Shown here: positions 43,382 through 54,342 of the stretch, piece after piece
Layout of the letters: each line of letters begins with the position of its first letter
How positions within the stretch are numbered: the stretch's first letter is position 1
Source: Ascaphus truei
Taxonomy: Eukaryota > Chordata > Amphibia > Anura > Ascaphidae
NCBI GenBank assembly: GCA_036426205.1
Contig: CM071567.1
Span: 290,657,141-290,721,140 of the forward strand
Direction: 5' to 3'
DNA: 64,000 bases
Position numbers and translations under genes: made by a program
The notes under the pieces: generated by a model
What the model was told of the DNA's origin: nothing
Seen by the model: only the letters and a program-made list of their open reading frames with translations
Database searches by the model: none

Positions 43382-43971
43382 CCCAGGGAGTCCACAACCC
43401 TTAGTTCAGAGAAGGTCACTCTGTCCTCCATGATGGCTGCAGTCGAGCACATAGCCCGCATTCCTAGCCCAGGGATTTCTTCCCAGGGGCAGTTGTTCGG
43501 TGTGGTATTCAGTACTGGTCTTCTGGACAGAGCATCAGCTTCTATGTTCAAAGGGCCTGGTTTGTATTTTAACGTGAACTGGTAGTTCGAGAGAGCCGCC
43601 AGCCATTTGCGGCCGGTGGCGTCCAGTTTGGCGGATGTCATTATGTACATCAATGGATTGTTGTCTATTCGCACTTCGAACGTGACTCCATACAGGTAGT
43701 CGTGGAGTTTGTCCATGATGGCCCATTTGAGAGTGAGGAATTCCAGCTTGTGGACAGGATAATTGTGTTTGCTGGTGGTCAAGCTACGACTTACATATGC
43801 TACTGGCTGGAGGTCTGCCAGATACTTCTGGTGCAAGACTGCACCTAGACTGTTGAAGCTCACATCTACATGAAGAATGTAGGGCTGCTCGTGATTGGCG
43901 CATGCAAGAACGAGCACCTCCTTTAATCTCTTCTTCAGACCAGAGAATGCCGATTCACAGGCGCCGTCCAC
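43294..43971 (-). pseudogene. Ty3 RNase H domain
   Basis: YILHVDVSFNSLGAVLHQK carries the first catalytic Asp. AYVSRSLTTSKHNYPVHKLE carries the Glu-containing helix, FEVRIDNNPLMYI the third acidic residue, and ADALSRRPV ends the domain. This is the RNase H of Ty3-type Pol, removing RNA from the RNA-DNA hybrid. The frame is intact over 225 codons, the longest of this element. Confidence 0.82.
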
Positions 43972-43974
43972 TTG

Positions 43975-44870
43975 TCACCAAATGGTTTTCGCGCGGAGGT
44001 GGCTGTCCGCCCGGTATCCTTTGGCTGTCTGCCCGGTATCCTTGGTGCATATTTTGAGGAGCTTGTTAAGGACCTTTGCTTGACTGGAATATCCCTCCAC
44101 AATACGACGGTAGTACCTGCAGAATCCTAAGAAGGAGCGTAGTTCTATTACATTCTCGTGTCTTGGCCAGTTCAATACTGCTTTGATTTTGGCGGGGACG
44201 GTAGCTATTCCATCCGCGGACACTATGTGCCCCACGTAAGTCACTGAGGTGCAGCAGAATCGGCATTTGTCCAGGGACAGCTTCAGGCCTTCTTGCCCAG
44301 CCGGTACAGCACTTTTAGCAGCCGTTCCTAATGTTTTTCCAGGGTCTTACCGAAGACGATGATATCGTCCAGGTAGACTAAACATTCCAGTGGATTCATG
44401 TCACCACTGGTCTTTTCCATCAAACGCTGGAACTTTGCGAGAGCACCACAAATGCCTTGGGGCATATGGGTGAATTGGGAAAGGCGCCAAGGGGACATAC
44501 AAATGCTGTCTTCTCCTGGTTTTCTGCACTCATTGGTACCTGATGGTACCCAGATCTCAGGTCCAATACACTGAACCACTGGCTTCCTGACATTGCATTG
44601 AGGATCTCTTAAATCCTTGGAAAAGTGTACTGGTCGGGTACAGTGCAGTTGTTCAGGGTCCAATAGTCCATGCATACGAGGACCGACACACAATTGGGAC
44701 CACCATGATCGGGGATGCGTAGGGCCTATGGGATTCCGTTATTATACCCGCCGTCTCCATCTCTTGTAGACCGTTTCTCACATCCTCACATATCGGGGAG
44801 CGATGCGGAAAGGAGTGGTATCACTTAACCATACGTGTATTGAACATTTTGGCTGCAGTCCACATCCATC
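43975..44870 (-). pseudogene. Ty3 reverse transcriptase, frameshifted
   Basis: From about 44860 the minus strand carries RT lead-in sequence (LSDTTPF). A motif A region in shifted frames follows near 44600, then THMPQGICGALAKFQRLME, and the intact catalytic block CLVYLDDIIVFGKT near 44390-44350. The thumb (VGHIVSADGIATVPAKI, then ELRSFLGFCRYYRRI) lies at 44235-44110. At least four frameshifts make it inactive. The connection to the protease region is interrupted by the LTR element at 45018-50539. Confidence 0.82.
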
Positions 44871-45017
44871 TCGCTAGTTGAGAAGACTTCCAGGCGTTCT
44901 TCCAACCTGGCCATCTGCCGATCCTTCCATTAAGCGACCAAGGTTGATTCTCCGAAGTTGAATTACAGCCCGGCCGGCTGCTCTTACATAGTGGCGGCAG
45001 TCACTTGGATCATCGTC

Positions 45018-46103
45018 TGTCAGGGTTCTGCTCACCACAAACCAGGGTCGGACCGCGAGGCTGAGGTGGGGTTGTAAAAGCACCGACCTGAGACCACGCA
45101 GGCTGATCCGGATTGCGCAGTTCATTGTCATACGTAGCAGAATCAGGAAAGGAGAAGACAGCGTCGTCGTTGTACAAGCCAGGGTCGAGGACAGGAGACA
45201 TCAGGATAAACATTGTTCAGGCAAGAGTTCGGCAACAGGTAGTCAGGAGAGCCCGCTTCAGCTTAGGAGCGCGGGGTTGGCCTCTGCGCGAGCGACGACC
45301 ATGGCCCTGGTCCTGGTCACAGGAGATGGTAGGCAGACCAGAGTAGCACACACGCTTTGCTGCACGGGTCACCAGTGCTACAGCCAAGAGTCCTGAGCGG
45401 CTGGGGAATCCTCTGTAACAGCGCAGGAACCAGGACACGGCCTCTCTAGATTAGGGAAAGAAGTAGCCCCAGGAACCAGGAAGCTGAAGATACACAGGGA
45501 AACCTCCGCTTCAGTGCAGGAATCCAGGAGACTGAAGGACGCAGGACGAAACCCTCCGCTTCAGTGCAGGAATCCAGGAGGCTGAAGGACGCAGGGACGA
45601 AACCTCTGCTTCACACGAGAACAGGAAGCTGAAGGACGAGACGTAACCTCCGCTTCAGCACAGAAGAACAAGCGGGAGCTTGAAGGAAGCTGAAGGACGC
45701 AGGGCGGAACCTCCGCTTCAGCACAGAGAACAAGCGGGAGCTTGAAGGAAGCTGAAGGACGCAGGGCGGAACCTCCGCTTCAGCACAGGAGAACAAGCAG
45801 GAGCTTGTGGCAGAACAGGTAGTGACATCCAGTAAGGACTATGCTCGGCATTTAGCATCTGTGAAGGCATACTTAAAGGCCCGCGGGCCAATCCCCGGCG
45901 GGGGTGTGAACTGTACTGCTCCAATGAGTGAATGCAAGTATAGGTTGCAGTGATAGGCTGCACAGCTGCAGTAGATACCAGAGGGAGTGTGTATTGCTTT
46001 GGTGAGTGAATCCAGGCTGCAGCAAACCTCAGGAGAGCTGTTCCAGAACTGCACCGGTCTGCAAGGTAAGGCAACCAGTAAACCATGGAGTGGATTCCTT
46101 ACA
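45018..46103 (-). repeat. 3' LTR of the nested element
   Basis: 1086 bp. It begins and ends with TGTCAGG / CCTTACA on the plus strand. It differs from its partner by scattered substitutions and small indels, so the insertion is not very recent. It contains a tandem array at about 45470-45800. Confidence 0.85.
45470..45800. repeat. Minisatellite inside the 3' LTR
   Basis: Units of about 50-62 bp share GAAGCTGAAGGACGCAGG and AACCTCCGCTTCAGCACAG. The frames with repeated LKRRFRPASFSFLQAPACS come from this array. The same array is at 49905-50235 in the other LTR. Confidence 0.85.
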
Positions 46104-49100
46104 GTACCCCCCCCTTCACGCGAGACCTCCGGGCAAACATGAGCACTCATAGAGTTGGAGGACCGGGAATTGTTGCTGAACCGTCTAGGATTGGGGTTAG
46201 AGTCGTGCTCCAGAGACTCATGATTAGTCCTTAGTGTACCCCCACCCCCCGGTGAGAACTGTGGCCAGACAGGACCATCCATGGGCCTTGGGGACATTGA
46301 GTTGCTCCTAAAGTTCTTTAGGTAGAAAGGGCATCCGTAAACGAGCAGTTCTTTGGTGAGTACAGTTCTAGGATATGAGATTGATGGAAGAAACATCCTT
46401 GGTACATGGCTCGCCTCGCAAAATGTCCTGGAAATCCAGGGATGTGAAGAACCAGAGAGTTCCAGAGCAGAAACGGCAGAAGAACCCCCACTGAAAGCCA
46501 AGTCTTTAATAAAGGAACCTGAATCTAGGATCAGCGGCCCTGATAGTTGATCGAATACACCAGGAGGAACTTTGTAACAGAAAAAGTCTTGGCTAACCAC
46601 TGCATGTTGGAATTTGCGAGGAATTTTTCCTCTAGAAGGCTCCCAGGTAATGGTTAGTAAGGGTATAGGCTGGTTGGAAGCATCTCCCGGTATTGGTATG
46701 GAAGGTGACAAGGCAAGCAGTAAACCAGGCATAGGGACCGAAATCTTGGGATACGTACAGAGTATTTCCAACTGAGAGGAAATAACAGGGGCAACCGAAA
46801 ATTCCGAGGGACAAAACCATGGTTTAGCAGGAGCAGAGAAGCAAACAACAGTAGAGCTCTCCAATACTGGGAAATCTTCATTGGAAGATAGTATTGTCAG
46901 TTAATCAGGAATAATCCTTGGGATTTTCAAATCAGTAGCTTGAGAAAAAGGCAGAGCCAGGGTAGTGGTGGGAGGGAAGCTAACATCAGAAGCTGAAGTC
47001 TGTACCTCAGTGACAGGGCCCTGAGAATCAACAAGCAGCAAGTATGAACTATGAAAACTCTTAATGACAGGCACCTTAGGAGTACAAGGAGTCTTTTCCG
47101 AAACTGCAATGACCCTAACCACAGGGGTACCTAACCTGACAAAAACATGAATAGGTGTGTTTTCTAGTGCAAAATCTCTGATCACAGGACTCCTAACCGA
47201 TAGTGAGGGTGTCTGGGTTTGATTAGAGAAAAAATAAGATGTATTGATAAGTGACTTAGAAAAAATTACTGAGGTTCTAGATTTGCTGGACATGTGAGAA
47301 AAAATACCCTTTAAGACAGGAGCTTTAATTTCTTCCCAGAGTAACCCCATGTTTGCTGGGGCATATTTAGACACAGTACTGAGGGACTGGGTTTCAGCAA
47401 AGGCAGGACAGCTAAACAGCTCAGATTGTACTGACTGTATTGATTACAGGACTTGTAATATATGCATGGTGACCTCAGACAGTACTAAGGGAGTGACCAC
47501 AGATATGCTGATCCCTGGAGAATTAGCCTGGACAGAGAAATCAGGGGAACCCCCAGTCAGGATACTCCTTGTAGGAAGAGCTTCAGAATCAGAAGGAGAA
47601 TCATTACCTCTCAGAGTCTCAAAACTAGTAAGACACAATTCAGCGAAAAGGGAAACAGTGTGCAAGCTTTTTACTAATCTATATGAAAAAGCGTCACTAT
47701 TGGGAGAAAACCGTGCATCAGCAAACATTCCTGGGAACATAATATGAACCCCAGGAGGTACATACAGACTACTGTATGCCTTTTACCCTAAGCTTAAAGA
47801 GGAGGAGAACTCAGACAGTACACGGGGGTTAATCATAACTGTACTGGTCTCTGAAGTAGGTATTTGGTAAGGAATGTCTGGGAAACCAGAAATTACTGCA
47901 GACTCCATAATGTGGGAACTATGCGCTGAAGCAGGGATCACCGCTATGTGGGCGACAGGCTGGTTCAGTGAAATACCCGGGAGAAGGAACTCTGCGACCA
48001 AGCTTAGGGAAAAACCTGACTCCTGAATACATTTATCAGGAACCAGAACTTTAGCCGTAGTCTCCGGAGACGAAACTGCGGAAACTTGAGCTGAAGCAGG
48101 GGATTTATAGCAAAGAATATCTAAGGACTCCGTACGGTTATGGGAATCCCTCAATGCAACCTCTGCTGTCTGACTTGTGGACTCATTCTCTGAGGCTAAA
48201 ACGAAGGCATTAACTTGGAGGCAGCAAGAATTTACAGGGGATAATGCAGACAATGCCTGAGAGTAAAACATAGGTAATCTTCTCTCTGTATTAGGAGAGA
48301 CCAGGAATCTCTCCTCTGGAGCTAGGGGCGTGACCATGGCTGACAGAGAACAGGGATTTACCAAAGGAAACTCAGAGAGCTGCCCCACAGAGGTTAATAC
48401 AGAAATGACCCTGGGAACAGAACTTAGGGATTCCTTCTCTGACGGGGAAAGCGCACAGGACTGCCTAGCAGAGGTTAAAGCTGGAAAACCCTCAAGACCT
48501 GGAGTGACAGATTCGGAGTTAGAAATATGGGAACTAAGGGACTTATTCTCTGATATTAGAACCTTAGTGTTGGTTAGTGAAACATATGTATTCTCCAGGG
48601 GAACCTCACAGGACTGATCGGCAGGGGTTAAAGCTGGAAAACCCTCAAGACCTAGAGAAAGGGCTTCTGAGCTAGAAATAGGAGAACTAATGATACTATT
48701 CTCTGATACTAGAACATTAGTGTTGGGTAGAGAAACATATGTATCCTCCAGGGGAACCTCACAGGACTAATCGGCAGGGGTTAACGTAAACCTATCATTG
48801 GTGTCAGGGAACCCGGGCATACAATCAGAGCTAGGGACTGTGGCAATTACTACGCTGGGAGATATTGGTAATAGTTCCGTTTGGTCATCTCCTGGAGAGG
48901 GAGATACGTCCCCCGGTTTAGCGACAGGACTGGCAAGCGAGGGAAACCGCCAAAGGACGGCGTTAGCGGCCAGGGGGCAATCCTGTTTTAACAAGCAACC
49001 ATCCAATACCAAGGAAAGTACATGCAGCGTGTCGTGAGCGAGAGCCACCATGGCGGAAGGGTCCGGGAGTACTACAGGAATGTCCAAAGATAAAGCCAGG

Positions 49101-49744
49101 GCATTGAGTGTACTACAGGCGTTGACCAGTTCCACAGGACACACCTTATCCCCAGTTAAAGGGGAATCAGGAGAGAAAGCACTGTTTGCACTGGCCAAAA
49201 CACTGGCCAGATACTGTTTTAAGTCTCTGAGGCAGTAAGCCTTACAAACCAGATCATTACGGCATTTCTTTTGCAAGGGAGTTAAGCCCTCCGACATAAA
49301 CGGATCTTTCATCAGAGGTATTATATCGCATATATAATCATTCTCAAACTGGGACTGGTCTACAGACCGGGACAGGTTTTTAGGAAAAAACTTACCAACC
49401 CACACCTCAGCGGGGTCCGAGTTTGTGAGGCCGAGCATACTGTAAGGGTTCTGCTCGCCACAAACCAGGGTCGGACCGCGAGGCTGAGGTGGGGTTGTAA
49501 AAGCACCGACCTGAGACCGCGCAGGCTGATCCGGATTGCGCAGTTCGTTGTCATACGTAGCAGAATCAGGAAAGGAGAAGACAGCGTCGTCGTTGTACAA
49601 GCCAGGGTCAGGACAGGAGACATCAGGATAAACATTGTTCAGGCAAGAGTTCGTCAACAGGTAGTCAGGAGAGCCCCGCTTCAGCTTAGGAGCGCGGGGT
49701 TGGCCTCTGCACGAGCGATGACCATGGCCCATGGTACTGGTCAC
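45839..49744 (-). pseudogene. Single 1,302-codon frame of unknown function with four in-frame stops
   Basis: All open segments on the minus strand (49744-48767, 48388-47783, 47740-47444, 47374-46901, 46864-45839) lie in one frame. Only four stop codons interrupt it: TAG at 48769-48767, and TAA at 47785-47783, 47446-47444 and 46903-46901. No frameshift is seen over 3.9 kb. The TAG is a CAG in the neighbouring repeat unit (48618-48616), so at least this stop is a point mutation. The product is rich in Ser, Pro, Leu and Val. A helical, charged N-terminal region lies near 49400-49200 (KCRNDLVCKAYCLRDLKQYL). Two tandem units of about 49 residues lie at 48770-48480 (SCEVPLE, TYVSL). I recognise no domain. 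A structural, Gag-like role is possible but is only a guess from position. Confidence 0.7.
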
Positions 49745-50539
49745 AGGAGATGGTAGGCAGACCAGAGTAGCACACCGCTTTGCTGCACGGGTGCACCAGT
49801 GCTACAGCGCAAGAGTCCTGAGCAGCTGGGGAATCCTCTGTAACAGCGCAGGAACCAGGACACGGCCTCTCTAGATTAGGGAAAGAGTAGGCCCCAGGAA
49901 CCAGGAAGCTGAGGATACACAGGGAAACCTCCGCTTCAGTGCAGGAATCCAGGAGACTGAAGGACGCAGGGACGAAACCTCCGCTTCAGTGCAGGAATCC
50001 AGGAGGCTGAAGGACGCAGGGACGAAACCTCTGCTTCAGCACAGGAGAACAGGAAGCTGAAGGACGCAGGACGGAACCTCCGCTTCAGCACAGAAGAACA
50101 AGCGGGAGCTTGAAGGAAGCTGAAGGACGCAGGGCGGAACCTCCGCTTCAGCACAGGAGAACAAGCGGGAGCTTGAAGGAAGCTGAAGGATGCAGGGCGG
50201 AACCTCCGCTTCAGCACAGGAGAACAAGCAGGAGCTTGTGGCAGAACAGGTAGTGACATCTAGTAAGGACTATGCTCGGCAGGGAGCATTATGGGAAAGC
50301 AATACTTAAAGGCCCGCGGGCCAATCCCCGGTGGGGGGTGTGAACTGTAACTGCTCTCAATGAGTGAATGCAAGTATAGGTTGCAGTGATATGCTGCACA
50401 GCTGCAGTAGATACCAGAGGGAGTGTGTATTGCTTTGGTGAGTGAATCCAGGCTGCAGCAAACCTCAGGAGAGCTATTCCACAACTGCACCGGTCTGCAA
50501 GGTAAGGCAACCAGTAAACCGTGGAGCGGATTCCTTACA
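49441..50539 (-). repeat. 5' LTR of the nested element
   Basis: 1099 bp, TGTAAGG...CCTTACA. It contains the same tandem array (about 49905-50235). The long interior frame already opens inside this LTR (Met at 49744). Confidence 0.85.
49905..50235. repeat. Minisatellite inside the 5' LTR
   Basis: Same unit as in the 3' LTR, with about five to six copies. Some units have an extra GCGGGAGCTTGAAGGAAGCT segment. Confidence 0.85.
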
Positions 50540-50544
50540 TCGTC

Positions 50545-50870
50545 TCGACGGGCGTAAGTGTGTATATCCTATCCTACCGCTGACCTTGTTCGAGGGGCAT
50601 GGTGTAAAGAGAGAGGTTTTGAATAAACACCTTGATCCTCCCTGGTAGTGATGACATCTACTCTCGTACCTCTGGCACAAGCTTGTAACCTCGGAAGGCA
50701 TCTTCCTCGGCCGTACTCTCCAGAGAGAAGAGATGATCGGCCTCGTCTCGGCCCGGATAGCAGCACACCGTGTGCAGGATCTTCACTCCCCCTGGAGGAA
50801 TCTCGGTTAATCCCTGGGTGAGGTTGAACAGTTCACCACATATTTCCTGGGCTGAGACCTTGCAGCACTC
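50545..50870 (-). pseudogene. Ty3 segment between protease and RT
   Basis: The minus strand continues in degenerate coding form after protease (for example EIPPGGVKILHTVCCYPG near 50810-50760) up to the nested insertion. No catalytic motif is present. Confidence 0.5.
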
Positions 50871-51272
50871 TTACATCAGAACCGGATGGATCCGTAGTGA
50901 AAACAGAGGTAGTTCGCCGGCATCATGTAGATAGGCATGGATTACTGCCCTCACCACATCGGCGTTGGTCCCAAAGATGATTGGGGAACTCTGGTATTCA
51001 CAGGCCTCTGGGCAGATCAGAGCCTCCACATCCATGATGTGAGACTTGCCTGTGTTCAACTGGGGTATCTCTATCTGCACCTTTATTACGCCCTCAATGG
51101 AGTAAGCCTCATTGCAGCACACCAACAACTTCATCTTGTCCGCCGACTGTAAGGGCAGGTGTTTAAGGTGGAGGTCGTACAAGGGGCGGTATATAATGGT
51201 CACTTGGGACCCTGTGTCCAGCAAAGCCGATGCGTAGATGCCTTTTACCACAATCTGTATGATCGTGGACAT
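50871..51272 (-). pseudogene. Ty3 retropepsin-like protease
   Basis: The active site is intact (ASALLDTGSQVTIIYRPL, near residues 14-31). The second half has PIIFGTNADVVRAVI in place of the usual ILG. The domain spans about 110 residues. It overlaps the end of the gag frame in another frame, as is common when Gag-Pol is made by frameshifting. The surrounding genes are degraded, so I list it as part of a pseudogene. Confidence 0.8.
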
Positions 51273-52721
51273 CCTACTCGACTGAAGGCTTCCGGTTGGG
51301 ATGCCTCATTGGGTGTGAGGGGTGGAGGTTCTATCGGTGGCACTGTGAGGGTCATGACCCTAGGGTTGGGCACCTTGGGCTCCGTACATTCCTTAGTGAA
51401 GTGTCCACCTTGATCACAGTTGAAGCAGCGGGGAGTGCGACCCTCGCCAGCACTGCATGGGAGAGTTAGTCTTCTAGGCGGCGGGGAGATTCGTCGGTGC
51501 TGCCTCTCGGCAGCAAGATCCTCAAATTTCTCTTCGGCACTGTACTGCTCCCCAGAAGCCTTCGGAACCGTTGGCCCTTTAGTCTCTTCTTTAGGGGACT
51601 CCTTGGTCTTCTTGGAGCCATGGAACCGACGGTGTTCCTCGTGCACCTTCACTTGGTTTAATAATCCCGTAAACGTGGGAGGACTTCCTTGCATCACATT
51701 ACATCGGATCATATTGGCTATAGTGTTGTTTGGGTTCGAACCACACAGGAACTGATTCCATCAGGCTTCATCCATTTCGGGGGCGGAGATAAGCTTGCGG
51801 GTGTGTAGCGTCCCCAGCACCAATTGTATGCGGTGAATAAATGCCGACAAATCCTCTCCTTCCATCTGGCAGAGGGCATAGTACTGAGCCCAGAGTTCCC
51901 CCTTGTCCTCCACTAGACCATCGGCTTCATTAAGAAATCTACTAGCATCCGAGCCTTTAGGTCTGGATGCTGCTCCCGGGGTATGCCTACTATTGTAGAG
52001 GCTGGGGGCCTGAGGCATTCCATGATCCGCTGTTTCTTCATGGCTTCAGAACATGACCATTCCTCTTGCACCTTCAGAGTATGTTCCTTCCAGCAGTCTA
52101 TCCCTTCTCCAGTGGGAGTGGGGAATACTCCAGAGAAGACCTTGAGGTTTCTCTAGTTCTGGGTCTCAGGGGACATCGCTGGAGCCTCAACTAGTTGCTT
52201 TAGTTTGACACCTAGGTCAGAGCTCCCACTTGACAGGCAAATGTGATATTCGGGGCCCAGGCTAAGGGCCTGCACAGGACTACTTTCACCCCTACTATGG
52301 GTAGATGCTGGTTGGGGGTGTTCAGCCCCACGAGGTGCTTCTAACGTGTTGCTGGGAGTGAAGGCCACCCGGGGTATCGGTCAGATGATAACCGGAGTGG
52401 TATTTCTCGACAGGGTGAAAAGGGTGATTGACAGTTCAGCTTGATAGGTTGTGCCTGGAGAAAGCCCTGGAGTAGATGTCACCGGTAATGTGGGTAAGTT
52501 GGGGTATATCATTGGACAACCCGTAAGGGAAGCTTCAGGACCCTCGGGGCACCTTCTTTGTATATCTCGTGGCCTAATGACGCTAGTACGATACTCCATT
52601 TGTGCATAGAGTCATACTTGCAACCTACGACCCAAGCATTGGCTACACCAGGGAGTCGGAAGAGATGTTTGCAGATCTCCCAAGGGGGCGTATTTGTGGG
52701 AATATCTCCCACTGCAACCAC
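51245..52721 (-). pseudogene. Ty3 gag, PNMA-like, with zinc knuckle
   Basis: Three open segments in order form a Gag. 52721-52509 is an N-terminal segment (PPWEICKHLFRLPGVANAW), like the start of PNMA-type proteins. 52018-51761 is capsid (GELWAQYYALCQMEGEDLSA). 51712-51245 carries a basic linker and one zinc knuckle (CFNCDQGGHFTKEC) followed by a Pro-rich tail. Stops and frameshifts separate the segments, including a Pro/Ser-rich spacer at 52153-52599. PNMA host genes are known to derive from Ty3-type gag genes. The resemblance here is by eye. Confidence 0.7.
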
Positions 52722-52835
52722 GTGGTGGGGAAACTAGTGAAACCCAAGGCCCAGTCATGGACCTTTTGCTTGGACGGTACAAATATGGTTTTGGTTTAAT
52801 TTAGCTGATGAGTCGGGCACCCCAGGTCTGATGAA

Positions 52836-52854
52836 TCTCAGTAGCGCCTCCAAA
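52836..52854 (-). other. Candidate primer-binding site of the degenerate Ty3 element
   Basis: On the minus strand the LTR-like sequence ends GCGTTACA and is followed by TTTGGAGGCGCTACTGAGA. The position right after ACA and the TGG fit a primer site. Confidence 0.5.
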
Positions 52855-53590
52855 TGTAACGCTCTTTTCCCCACCCTATGGGACATATGGTGGCTACTGT
52901 GTGTGTGGTACATTACCTGTGGCTCACAGGAGGCCTGGACCTCTGCCGCTGGGAGCCTGAGGTGTACCTGATTCGTTTGGTGACAGCACCCCCACCTGCA
53001 AGGAATCCCAACAGGGTGGGATAAGTCCCATACAGGAACAATACCAATAATACACACATTCAAGTATATACTGACAATCTTTACTGAACACAATAATATC
53101 GGTACTCTGTACCGCACAGTAATATAGGCCCCAACTTGATACCACCAGTGAGTGTCCCCAAAGTACATTAGGTGCCAGGCACCAATACTCTGATGTTCCC
53201 TTCCCAATATCAAGGCCCATCCAAAGTGTAGGTGATAGGGCTATCCTGTGATGTGTTGTGGCACTTAGTTGGGTACCTGCCCGGGGCTCCAGCACAGGGG
53301 TAATGCTGATGAACAGGTTATCCGTCTAAGCCAACATTGTCATCATCTGCGATGGCGTCCGCCTCCGTGTGAGGTGAATTCCGCATGGATAATATCACCT
53401 GAGTCTTTGGCAACTGAGATGGTCTGGTCCTAGACCACAGGCCGTGAGAACCGAGCGGCGTCTTCACTGTGTCCCTGACACTAGGCAGTACAATGGGGAA
53501 GTGTCCCTATCTAAGGGGCCTTTCCTGAAGCAGCCACAAGCTACTCGTGAGCAGGGCCTATCTGGGGACTAAGGGGCAAACAAAGCCTAG
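52855..53590 (-). repeat. LTR-like segment at the 5' side of the degenerate Ty3 element
   Basis: Matches 36855-37048 (first 200 bp) and 41300-41800 (the rest). It ends at 53590, where a 0.67-kb segment absent from the 41-kb copy begins. Similarity resumes at 54260-54342. Confidence 0.62.
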
Positions 53591-54259
53591 TCACAGAGCA
53601 AACAAACAAAGTGTTATCTTTGTGGCGCTTAATTATAATCAGTGGTATTACTTAAATAAGAATGCAGTGACTTAAAATTATGTAATATACCAAAAGTGCA
53701 TATATTATCAATAATAAGTGAAGTAATTAAGTGATTAATACACCCTAGTAATAAATATAGATTTGCAGCTCAAACCCTGATTTCAGATTGCTTTCTCAAA
53801 CCGTGAATGTTATAGATGTCCAGATATTTCGGGGAGCACAGGTGCATGAAAAAGACAAAGCATATATACTATAGTGCAATATGTCTGTGATTCAAATTAA
53901 GTATTTATTTTCTTTAAAATCTGCTGAATAGTGTACTCACAAATTTCTCACTGGTATAGTGTTTATAAAGGTATCTTTGTGGTGCTGTGCCAAACACCTC
54001 CACAGATGTGTTCACCTTAATGAAAATGAAACAAGAGAACCGACCATAGTGCGATCTGATAAAAAAAATTATACTAAAAAATATGGTAAAACACACTCAC
54101 ATGGTGTTAGTAGGTTAATAGCAGTTTGACCAAATTGAACGACGCCAGTAGCTTGGAGTCAGGAAGCAGAGCGGTGTGTTCTGTTTAGGCTTTCAGCTGG
54201 ACTCGCATCACCTGTGTTCTTGCGTTCCGGTGAGATCCCTGGATGATAGGCAGGGGCTG
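53591..54259. mobile_element. Insertion within the LTR-like segment, type unknown
   Basis: Absent from the partner at 41800. AT-rich, with an inner pair of similar phrases (TATCTTTGTGGCGCT at about 53620 and TATCTTTGTGGTGCTGTGCC at 53972). No clear terminal repeats or frame were found. Confidence 0.45.
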
Positions 54260-54342
54260 GTTCAAAGCCAAAGGCTCCTGAGACCCTACCCCTCTGTCTG
54301 GCTCCTGTCTCCGACTGGCCTTGTCCTGTGAGGGCGCCAAAT
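54260..54342 (-). repeat. Continuation of the LTR-like segment
   Basis: Shares GGCTCCTGAGACC, TCTGGCTCC and CCGACTGGCCTTGTCC with 41800-41885. On the minus strand it starts TTTGGCGCCCTCACAG directly after TGATACA, which could be another LTR/primer-site junction. Boundaries are uncertain. Confidence 0.45.

Larger units (their letters stand above)
45018..50539 (-). mobile_element. Complete LTR element nested in the Ty3 element, with one very long frame
   Basis: Two direct repeats of about 1.09 kb (45018-46103 and 49441-50539) start TGTMAGGGTTCTGCTC and end GGATTCCTTACA. The 5-bp TCGTC is present outside both (45013-45017, 50540-50544), a clean target duplication. On the minus strand a purine-rich tract (GAAGGGGGGGG) precedes the 3' LTR, which sets the orientation. 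The interior (3.3 kb) has no RT, RNase H, integrase or protease motif, so movement would depend on another element. The Ty3 coding order resumes on each side. Confidence 0.85.

Noticed and set aside
43346..43585. Plus-strand frame in the Ty3 region
   Set aside because: Shadow of the RNase H/integrase coding strand.
53591..54259. Insertion as a SINE
   Set aside because: No tRNA-like A and B boxes, no tail and no target duplication could be seen.
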